DNA of 5,155 nt from assembly GCA_028282485.1 (NCBI GenBank), contig JANQHU010000361.1, positions 1 through 5,155 of the forward strand, written 5' to 3'. Positions 1-5,155 of the stretch are shown here, in pieces (positions within the stretch are counted from its first letter, which is position 1; each line of letters starts with the position of its first letter). The translations under genes and the position numbers were made by a program. The notes beneath the pieces are model-generated. The model worked only from the letters and a program-made list of their open reading frames with translations. It was not told the origin of the DNA and did no database searches. This stretch comes from Bacillota bacterium. Its GTDB lineage: Bacteria; Bacillota; UBA4882; UBA8346.

Positions 1-1083
1 CGCCAGTTAAAAGTAACTTGTGGAGTGATGATTTCGGCTTCCCATAATCCGGTACCGGATAATGGGATTAAGTTTTTTGATAGTGTGGGCTATAAATTAA
101 CTGATGCGGTTGAAGCTGAGATTGAGAATATTTATCATAATCGATTACAGGATGGTTATCGGCCGCTTGGGATTGAAGTAGGGCGGATCTTCGAGGAGCC
201 GGAGGCCTTAAAAATCTACGAAGATTATCTGGTGGCAACGGTGGATCTGAGTTTCAAAGGCTTACGGGTAGTAGTGGATTGCGGTTTTGGGGCAGCCTGT
301 CGGTTAGCGCCGCGTGTATTAGAACGGTTAGGGGCAGAGGTAGTCTCATTGCATGCCTTAAATGATGGTTCTCGAATTAATGTCAAATGTGGATCAACTG
401 ATACGGAGTTGCTACGCCAAGAAGTAATAGCATCTGGAGCCCATATTGGTATTGCCCATGATGGGGATGCCGACCGATTAATTGCCGTTGATGAGCAAGG
501 CCAGGTTGTAGATGGAGATCAGATTATTACTATTTGTGGCTTAGCGCTCTTAAGAGAAGGAAAGTTACGCAACCAGAAAGTGGCCGTGACTGTCTATAGT
601 AACCTGGGACTGAGTAAAACCTTCCAAAAGCACGGGGCCGAGGTGGTGGTTACCGCTAATGGAGATCGCTATGTTTTGGAGGCTTTGCGGCAGCAAGATC
701 TTGTCTTGGGAGGAGAACAGTCGGGGCATATTATCTTTTTAGAAAAGAATACTACCGGAGACGGGGTCTTAACGGCCCTGCAGTTAATAGCAGTTTTGGC
801 TCGGAGTAAGCAACCCTTATCCGAATTAGCAGCGGTAATGGAGCGCTTTCCCCAAGTTTTAGAAAATGTAAGGGTTCAGCGCAAAGAGGGGTGGGAAGAA
901 AATGTCGCCATCAATCAAGAAATCGAGCAGGCCAAGGCCAGGTTAGAGGGAAATGGCCGAATTTTTGTCCGAGCTTCGGGAACGGAGCCTTTGATTCGGG
1001 TAATGGCGGAAGGGCCTAACCCCAAAGAGTTAACAGAGTTGGTCAACCGGGTAGTGGCAGTGATTCATCAGGAACAAGGATAA
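1..1083 (+). CDS. glmM: Phosphoglucosamine mutase, 5'-truncated by the window edge
   Basis: This cytoplasmic enzyme interconverts glucosamine-6-phosphate and glucosamine-1-phosphate for UDP-GlcNAc and peptidoglycan synthesis. The frame is open from base 1, so the true start lies upstream; 360 residues are visible. The family is about 445-450 residues long, so roughly 85-90 N-terminal residues are missing. Visible alpha-D-phosphohexomutase motifs, in order, are ISASHNP with the phosphorylated serine at codon 40-42; the Mg2+ loop DGDADR (460-477); the sugar-binding loop GGEQSGH (709-729), whose GEQSGH form is typical of GlmM; and the phosphate-binding RASGTEP (970-990) near the C-terminus. All key residues are present and there is no frameshift. 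The ATG at 28 and GTG at 25 are internal codons, because the protein reads through them from the edge in the conserved GVMISASHNP context. An intrinsic terminator follows the stop. The pathway partner glmS lies about 3.2 kb downstream. Confidence 0.97.
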   Translation, partial: RQLKVTCGVMISASHNPVPDNGIKFFDSVGYKLTDAVEAEIENIYHNRLQDGYRPLGIEVGRIFEEPEALKIYEDYLVATVDLSFKGLRVVVDCGFGAACRLAPRVLERLGAEVVSLHALNDGSRINVKCGSTDTELLRQEVIASGAHIGIAHDGDADRLIAVDEQGQVVDGDQIITICGLALLREGKLRNQKVAVTVYSNLGLSKTFQKHGAEVVVTANGDRYVLEALRQQDLVLGGEQSGHIIFLEKNTTGDGVLTALQLIAVLARSKQPLSELAAVMERFPQVLENVRVQRKEGWEENVAINQEIEQAKARLEGNGRIFVRASGTEPLIRVMAEGPNPKELTELVNRVVAVIHQEQG

Positions 1084-1091
1084 AAGCCATG

Positions 1092-1128
1092 AAAGCTGTC
1101 AGCTAAAGAGGAGTTGATAGCTTTTTTT
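1092..1128 (+). terminator. Intrinsic terminator after glmM
   Basis: AAAGCTGTCAGC (1092-1103) pairs with GTTGATAGCTTT (1113-1124) in a 12-bp stem that includes two G-U pairs. The loop is 9 bases (1104-1112). Seven T residues (1122-1128) form the tail, the first three of which pair with the A's at the stem base. This is the classic Rho-independent form on the + strand. The complementary strand has no equivalent T-run, so it appears unidirectional. It sits 8 bases after the glmM stop and ends only 13 bases before the next start codon. The downstream gene must therefore rely on read-through, or on a promoter inside glmM. Confidence 0.85.
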
Positions 1129-1141
1129 AAAAGGAGTTTCA

Positions 1142-1993
1142 ATGTTCTTAAAAACTTGCTATTTATTTTTTTTAATAACTTTATTAATGGTTACGCTACT
1201 AGCTTCATGTGGTATAAACCAGGGCGAGAATGATCATGCAAAAGAGTTACTCTGGACGGGAAGTTTGGGGCCTGCTGCTTGGCCGGATAATTGGGGAATT
1301 CGCAAGCTAGGTAGGTGGGGTGAAGGCAATCTGGAAGTGATAACCGATCCTACTGGAAAGTTTGCCAAGGTTTTCAAAGTTAGTTATCCTCGAGGCTCGG
1401 CCAGTCCGTTAGTTACCCACACGGAGGGTACTCCTTTAGGTGGAACTCAATTTTATGCAGACTTGCAGCTCACTCCTCAAACTAGCCTCTATTTACGGTA
1501 CTATGTTTATTTTCCTAAAAATTTTAAGTTTGTACGCGGGGGCAAACTCCCCGGCTTGTTTGGCGGGTGGGTTAATAGTGGCGGAAATATCCCCGACGGG
1601 AGGAATGGTTTTTCGATTCGGTATATGTGGCGAGAAGAGGGGCTAGGGGAAGTATATGCCTATCTACCTACCAGTAGCGATTACGGAACTTCTATTCAAA
1701 GAGGAGCCTGGTCTTTTGAAACCGGAAAATGGTATTTGTTAGAGCAGGCGGTCTTCTTAAATAATCCCGGAAAAGCTGATGGCTCAATTCGAGTCTGGGT
1801 TGATGAAAAAGAAGTTATTAATGAAAAAGGAATTCTCTTTCGGAGGATAAATAGTTTACTAATTGAAGGGATAATGTTTTCCACTTTTTTTGGAGGAGCT
1901 GATCTATCTTGGGTAACGCCAGTTGATACATATGCTTTATTTGCCTGTTTTGCAGTTAGTAAGAATTATATTGGCCACCGAGGTAGGGAATGA
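1142..1993 (+). CDS. Polysaccharide lyase-like lipoprotein (PL14/PL20-type beta-jelly roll)
   Basis: This 283-residue protein starts at an ATG preceded by AAGGAG (1131-1136) with a 5-base spacer. A hydrophobic segment (residues 7-20) ends in a lipobox, LASC, with Cys23 as the predicted lipidated residue, so the mature protein should be tethered outside the cytoplasmic membrane. The body resembles PL14 alginate/glucuronan lyases and PL20 glucuronan lyases: YYVYFPKNF then GGKLPGLFGG (120-142), NGFSIRYMWR (155-164), YAYLP (172-176), GIMFSTFFGG (243-252) and DTYALF (262-267). Lys135, Ser158, Arg160, Tyr172 and Tyr174 fit the spacing of active-site residues I recall for Chlorella virus lyase vAL-1 (K197, S219, R221, Y233, Y235). 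Such enzymes cleave uronate-containing polysaccharides by beta-elimination; the substrate here is unknown. It precedes the DUF2157 gene by 27 bases and probably shares its transcript. The fold assignment is fairly firm; activity is inferred. Confidence 0.8.
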   Translation: MFLKTCYLFFLITLLMVTLLASCGINQGENDHAKELLWTGSLGPAAWPDNWGIRKLGRWGEGNLEVITDPTGKFAKVFKVSYPRGSASPLVTHTEGTPLGGTQFYADLQLTPQTSLYLRYYVYFPKNFKFVRGGKLPGLFGGWVNSGGNIPDGRNGFSIRYMWREEGLGEVYAYLPTSSDYGTSIQRGAWSFETGKWYLLEQAVFLNNPGKADGSIRVWVDEKEVINEKGILFRRINSLLIEGIMFSTFFGGADLSWVTPVDTYALFACFAVSKNYIGHRGRE

Positions 1994-2006
1994 AGTGAAG
2001 GAGAAT

Positions 2007-2013
2007 GGGGTGA
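2007..2013 (+). promoter_or_regulatory. Ribosome binding site deciding a UUG start
   Basis: GGGGTGA carries a GGTGA match to the 16S rRNA 3' end (2009-2013) and ends 7 bases before the TTG at 2021, the expected spacing. A second purine stretch, AAGGAG at 1998-2003, is too far from 2021 for normal initiation. The in-frame stop at 1991-1993 leaves no ATG or GTG in this frame before the TTG. Confidence 0.7.
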
Positions 2014-2020
2014 ATTATTT

Positions 2021-3370
2021 TTGCAAAAAAAAGAAAGTCACGAAAATACTATTGATAAATTAAAATGGCTGATTCAAGAAATGGCTCTTTGGAAAAACGA
2101 AGGAATTATCTCTCAGCAGCAATCAGAAGAGATCTTAGGCCGCTATGAGCAGGAAATCGTATCTCAGCCAAATTCGTCACGCTTGGTAGCGATAATCTCC
2201 ATTTTAGGATCAATTTTAGTGGGATTAGGAGTGATTTTATTTTTAGCAGCCAACTGGCAGGGTTTTAGTATTCCGCTGAAACTTGGTTTAATATTTGGCT
2301 GCCTGATCATGACTTATACTTTGGGTTATTATTTTGCCTACGAGAAAAAGAATTTTATTAAGACCGGTAAAGCTTTAACCTTTTTAGGAGTAATTTTATT
2401 TGGGAGCGGACTTGCCTTAATAGGCCAGATCTTTAATATTAATGCTCATTTCCCCGATGGCCTGCTTTTCTGGGGCATAGGTAGTTTTTTAGTAGCTTTA
2501 ACGACAAAAGACAAGAATATTATTGCGCTAACTATCTTACTATTTGCAGCATGGAATATTACGGAACAGGCTCGCTTTTATAATCTCAATTATTTATTTT
2601 TGGGAATGATGCTCGTCTCCTTAAAAATGCTTATTTTCCCAACCAAAGCCCGGCTCGCTTTTTTGCTAGCAGTTTTAGGGTTGATTATCTGGGTCTTTTT
2701 AACGTTAAATCTGTTGACAGATAGTTTTATGGTTAGTGGTAGTGGGTTAGTAATCTTTTTAGGAGCCCTTTATACTCTAGGACGATTGCCAATTCTTGAA
2801 AAAGAAAGAGCTGGCTTTAGCTTTTTAATTAGAATCGTCTCTTTGTACAGGATAATGATCATCCTTTATGCTTTTACTTTTCAGAATATCCACCGCTCCG
2901 GCGATTGGTATCAGTTGTTTTGGCAGCAACATTCGGATTTTTATTGGTTTTACGGGTCTATAGTCGGAGTTGGTTTAATTATTACATTAATTAATGTTAT
3001 TGGTTTAGCAAAGCAAAAAAAATTATATTTGATTAGAGAGTCCCAGGTAATCTTAGGGTTAGTAATTTTAATGGTTACTTATTTAGTGACTGCTAGTGAG
3101 ATAGCTAGTTTAATTCCGACCATTATTTATAATCTGGGGTATTTAGGCTTAGTTCTTGGCATAATCGCCATCGGTATCAGAGAGAAGAGTCAGGCATTTA
3201 TAAATTCAGCCTTATTCTTTTTTATAGTGGATATCATTACACGTTATTTTGATTACTTTTTTAAACTTTTAGACCGCTCCTTCTTTTTTATAGGAGGAGG
3301 CTTATTGCTTTTATGGGGTGGACTTTTTTTAGAAAAAAAACGAAGAAAGATTATTAACGAATTAGGGTGA
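2021..3370 (+). CDS. DUF2157-type multi-pass membrane protein
   Basis: This 449-residue integral membrane protein has unknown function. The TTG start is the only one available between the in-frame stop at 1991 and Met22, and starting at Met22 would cut into the conserved N-terminal domain. That cytoplasmic segment (about residues 13-45, KWLIQEMALWKNEGIIS...ILGRY) is the usual DUF2157 helical opening. About 13 hydrophobic segments follow from residue 55 to 437, including the family-like LAANWQ (75-80), FGSGLALIGQIF (127-138) and the acidic/aromatic DIITRYFDYF (404-413) just before the last helix. The protein ends in a basic KKRRK tail (439-443), likely cytoplasmic. The stop overlaps the ribosome binding site of the next gene, so the two are probably translationally coupled. 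DUF2157 proteins often neighbour GDYXXLXY proteins, as here. Base composition is AT-rich, which the hydrophobic codons largely explain. No enzyme motif is recognised; a transport, envelope-stress or complex-scaffold role is open. Confidence 0.88.
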   Translation: MQKKESHENTIDKLKWLIQEMALWKNEGIISQQQSEEILGRYEQEIVSQPNSSRLVAIISILGSILVGLGVILFLAANWQGFSIPLKLGLIFGCLIMTYTLGYYFAYEKKNFIKTGKALTFLGVILFGSGLALIGQIFNINAHFPDGLLFWGIGSFLVALTTKDKNIIALTILLFAAWNITEQARFYNLNYLFLGMMLVSLKMLIFPTKARLAFLLAVLGLIIWVFLTLNLLTDSFMVSGSGLVIFLGALYTLGRLPILEKERAGFSFLIRIVSLYRIMIILYAFTFQNIHRSGDWYQLFWQQHSDFYWFYGSIVGVGLIITLINVIGLAKQKKLYLIRESQVILGLVILMVTYLVTASEIASLIPTIIYNLGYLGLVLGIIAIGIREKSQAFINSALFFFIVDIITRYFDYFFKLLDRSFFFIGGGLLLLWGGLFLEKKRRKIINELG

Positions 3371-3377
3371 GAAGATC

Positions 3378-4037
3378 ATGGGATTAAAGTTAAGTAGTAA
3401 GAAACAATTTGCGATAATCATTTTTTTACAGGTATTATTTTTAATAATGATGATTACCACGAAAATGTTTACCTTGGAAACCGGGCAAAGCATATTTTTA
3501 AAAACCATTCCAGTGGATCCCCGTAGTCTTTTTCGGGGGGATTATGTGATTTTAAACTATGAGATTTCTAATATTCCTTTAAAAGAAGTAAGTACGGATA
3601 TTAAGTGGCAACAGTTAAAGAATGAAGAGAATAATGGCCCAGGCTCCAGGCGTAGGTTCTATAATAACTATGCCTTACGTAAAGAATTACGGCGGGTTTA
3701 TGTGAAATTAAAAAAAGAGACTCCTACCGGAGCATGGCAAGTGGTCTCGGCTACTTTGGCTAAACCGCAGGTTGCTGCTGGGGAAGTAATGTTGATTGGA
3801 AAAAACGGTCGCATCGAGACTTTTTATTTACCGGGAAAAGAAAACCGTGCTATTTTGACTTTACACTTGGATTATGGAATTGAAAGTTATTTTATCCCGG
3901 AAGGCAAGGGTAAGATTTTTGAAAAATATCTTTATTCTAATATGAGTATGGAAACCAAAGTCGAGGTAGCGGTTGATCGTTTTGGAGGATTAGGAATTTT
4001 AGGAGTTTATGTGGCCGATCAAAAGCTAGAGCATTAA
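3378..4037 (+). CDS. GDYXXLXY-domain membrane-anchored protein
   Basis: This 219-residue protein belongs to a family named after its own motif, seen here as GDYVILNY (residues 54-61) within VDPRSLFRGDYVILNYEIS. A single hydrophobic segment (about 11-28) after a short basic N-terminus looks like a signal anchor, which places the rest outside the cytoplasmic membrane. There is no lipobox. A second conserved block, YGIESYFIPEGKG (166-178), and a C-terminal beta-rich stretch (VEVAVDRFGGLGILGVYV) also fit the family. The ATG follows AGGGTGA (3364-3370) by 7 bases; this ribosome binding site contains the stop codon of the DUF2157 gene, giving a 7-base gap and likely coupling. The function of the family is unknown. 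The repeated pairing with a DUF2157 or DUF4401 membrane protein suggests that the two form one complex, with this protein supplying the outer domain. Confidence 0.9.
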   Translation: MGLKLSSKKQFAIIIFLQVLFLIMMITTKMFTLETGQSIFLKTIPVDPRSLFRGDYVILNYEISNIPLKEVSTDIKWQQLKNEENNGPGSRRRFYNNYALRKELRRVYVKLKKETPTGAWQVVSATLAKPQVAAGEVMLIGKNGRIETFYLPGKENRAILTLHLDYGIESYFIPEGKGKIFEKYLYSNMSMETKVEVAVDRFGGLGILGVYVADQKLEH

Positions 4038-4068
4038 GATTTTCTATTTTAATTTTCAGTAATTTTAT

Positions 4069-4098
4069 GTTACAATTATCTGTATAATATTTTATAAT
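4069..4098 (+). promoter_or_regulatory. Candidate sigma-A promoter for glmS
   Basis: GTTACA (4069-4074, 4 of 6 to TTGACA) is separated by 18 bases from a perfect TATAAT (4093-4098), which predicts transcription from about 4105. A second perfect TATAAT lies 10 bases earlier (4083-4088) but has no convincing -35 at a normal distance. The region is very AT-rich, so chance matches are likely. A weaker alternative is CTTACA (4168-4173) with TATAGA (4190-4195), spacer 16. The absence of a clear terminator after the upstream gene means read-through into glmS is also possible. Confidence 0.5.
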
Positions 4099-4104
4099 CG
4101 ACTA

Positions 4105-4238
4105 ATAAATAATTTTTTCTAATAAAGGTTTTACAAATCCGGCAGTGATGTCAGGGACAAAGAGAGTCTTACAGAGAAAAAATAACGATTATAGATTATG
4201 TTAAATATTATGAATAATTATTAAAAGTGGAGGTAAAA
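4105..4238 (+). other. glmS 5' leader with a small GNRA-loop hairpin
   Basis: If transcription starts near 4105, glmS has an untranslated leader of about 134 bases. It is AT-rich except for a patch at 4138-4168. There GGCA (4141-4144) and TGTC (4149-4152) pair around a GTGA loop of GNRA type. With one bulged A (4153), the stem extends through TCC (4138-4140) paired with GGG (4154-4156), one pair being G-U. A competing short stem, GAC (4156-4158) with GTC (4166-4168), follows. The diagnostic AGCGCC opening and core of the glmS ribozyme are not seen, nor a T-box or any riboswitch I recognise. The end holds GGAGG (4229-4233), a strong ribosome binding site 5 bases before the glmS ATG. Whether the hairpin has a role is unknown. 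Confidence 0.3.
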
Positions 4239-5155
4239 ATGTGTGGGATTGTTGGTTATGTTGGTAGAGAAGAAGCTGTACCAGTATTGTTGGATGGACT
4301 AAAACGTTTAGAATATAGAGGATATGACTCAGCGGGAGTCACTATTTTTAATCAAGGAAAATTAAATACTTGTAAAACCGTCGGCCGTTTGGCTAAAGTA
4401 GAAGAACTTATTAATAATAATCCCTTGCCGGGAAGTATTGGAATCGGCCATACCCGGTGGGCTACCCACGGGCGGCCGTCCGATCGTAATGCCCATCCCC
4501 ATCAGGATTGTACCCAAAAATTTTCAGTGGTTCATAATGGGATTATTGAAAACTATATTGAGCTGAAAGAATGGTTGCAAGAAAGAGGGCATATCTTTAA
4601 TTCGGAGACTGATACCGAGGTTATTGCCCATCTGATCGAAGAGTTTTATCAAGATGATTTAGTAAAGGCCGTACAAAAAACAATAGCGAAGATGGAAGGG
4701 GCTTTTGCAATTGTGGTGCTTTGTAAAGATTGTCCGGAGCAACTGGTAGTCGCCCGTAAATCCAGCCCCCTAATTATCGGTTTAGGTAAAGGTGAAAATT
4801 ATATTGCTTCGGATATTCCAGCCGTTTTACCTTATACTCGCGATATTTATATTTTGGAAGATGGCGAAATGGCTGTAATCACCGCTGAGAGTGTCGTTAT
4901 TACCGACTTTGAGGGACGGCCTTGTCCGCGAGATATTTTTCATGTGCAATGGGATATTGCTGCTGCGGAAAAGGGTGGTTATGAAGACTTTATGATTAAA
5001 GAGATTCATGAACAACCCCGAGCAGTGAAAGATACTTTGGCTGGGAAGCTAAATCAACATGAAATGAAAGTAGTCTTACCGGAAGTGCAGTTAAGTGCTG
5101 CGGATATTGCTAAAATTGAAAAGATTTATGTGGTAGCTTGTGGAACCGCCTATCA
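4239..5155 (+). CDS. glmS: Glutamine-fructose-6-phosphate aminotransferase (isomerizing), 3'-truncated
   Basis: This cytoplasmic enzyme makes glucosamine-6-phosphate from fructose-6-phosphate and glutamine, the committed step to UDP-GlcNAc. The window holds 305 complete codons of a protein usually about 600-610 residues long; the frame is still open at the edge. The start is fixed by MCGIVGY: Cys2 becomes the N-terminal nucleophile of the class II glutamine amidotransferase after Met removal. The glutaminase domain spans about residues 2-220, with YRGYDSAG (26-33), HTRWATHG (71-78, glutamine binding), HNG (99-101, oxyanion hole) and SETDTEV (122-128). The linker KGGYEDFMIKEI (245-256) leads to the first SIS sugar-phosphate isomerase domain, whose start, VACGTAY (299-305), is the last thing visible. 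All expected catalytic residues seen so far are intact. It has its own likely promoter and a GGAGG ribosome binding site, so it may be transcribed apart from the preceding three-gene cluster. Confidence 0.97.
   Translation, partial: MCGIVGYVGREEAVPVLLDGLKRLEYRGYDSAGVTIFNQGKLNTCKTVGRLAKVEELINNNPLPGSIGIGHTRWATHGRPSDRNAHPHQDCTQKFSVVHNGIIENYIELKEWLQERGHIFNSETDTEVIAHLIEEFYQDDLVKAVQKTIAKMEGAFAIVVLCKDCPEQLVVARKSSPLIIGLGKGENYIASDIPAVLPYTRDIYILEDGEMAVITAESVVITDFEGRPCPRDIFHVQWDIAAAEKGGYEDFMIKEIHEQPRAVKDTLAGKLNQHEMKVVLPEVQLSAADIAKIEKIYVVACGTAY

Noticed and set aside
1440..1646. Open frame on the + strand inside the lyase-like gene.
   Set aside because: It lies wholly within the well-supported lipoprotein gene in another frame and lacks a ribosome binding site and any recognisable domain.
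1696..1884. Open frame on the - strand inside the lyase-like gene.
   Set aside because: It is antisense to conserved coding sequence, short, and without domain or ribosome binding site support.
4038..4090. Searched for a terminator after the GDYXXLXY gene.
   Set aside because: Only a 5-bp all-AT stem (4075-4079 with 4084-4088) is present, which is too weak to call; read-through into glmS cannot be excluded.
4187..4200. Tandem near-repeat GATTATA/GATTATG.
   Set aside because: Two copies of a 7-base AT-rich word differing at one base; too short and low in complexity to call a binding site or repeat.
4148..4204. An 18-codon ATG open frame in the glmS leader, a possible leader peptide.
   Set aside because: It has no ribosome binding site at proper distance, no run of regulatory codons and no terminator or antiterminator after it. 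Its start overlaps the GNRA hairpin, so chance is the simpler explanation.
4207..4222. AT palindromes ATTATgaATAAT and AATAATTATT, considered as an operator or terminator.
   Set aside because: They consist only of A and T pairs apart from the short loop, in very AT-rich sequence, with no T tail; this level of symmetry is expected by chance.
4827..5015. Open frame on the - strand inside glmS.
   Set aside because: It is antisense to the conserved GlmS linker region and has no independent support.

Overview
The window is an ordinary chromosomal segment from a low-to-moderate GC bacterium. Strong AGGAG/GGAGG-type ribosome binding sites, a U-tailed intrinsic terminator, a lipoprotein signal peptide, a UUG start and AT-rich codon use suggest a Firmicute, perhaps of the clostridial or halanaerobial kind. 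That placement is an inference, because no taxonomic marker is present. All genes lie on the + strand.

Layout: (1) the 3' part of glmM, phosphoglucosamine mutase, in frame from the first base to a stop at 1083. (2) An intrinsic terminator at 1092-1128, followed almost at once by a ribosome binding site. (3) A three-gene cluster: a lipoprotein resembling PL14/PL20 polysaccharide lyases (1142-1993), a DUF2157-type multi-pass membrane protein starting at UUG (2021-3370), and a GDYXXLXY-domain protein (3378-4037). (4) A roughly 200-base AT-rich intergenic region with a plausible promoter and a leader containing a small GNRA-loop hairpin. (5) The 5' half of glmS, glutamine-fructose-6-phosphate aminotransferase, running off the end of the window.

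The two flanking genes catalyse neighbouring steps of UDP-GlcNAc synthesis: GlmS makes glucosamine-6-phosphate from fructose-6-phosphate and glutamine, and GlmM isomerises it to glucosamine-1-phosphate. glmM and glmS are often adjacent; here three genes with cell-envelope features separate them. The DUF2157 and GDYXXLXY proteins are a recurrent pair of unknown function. The lyase-like lipoprotein would act outside the membrane on uronate-containing polysaccharide if it is active.

No phage, insertion sequence, CRISPR array, tRNA or rRNA was seen. The points most worth a second look are the lyase-like lipoprotein with an apparently complete active-site pattern, the terminator placed 13 bases before its start codon, the uncharacterised membrane pair, and a glmS leader that does not look like the glmS ribozyme.
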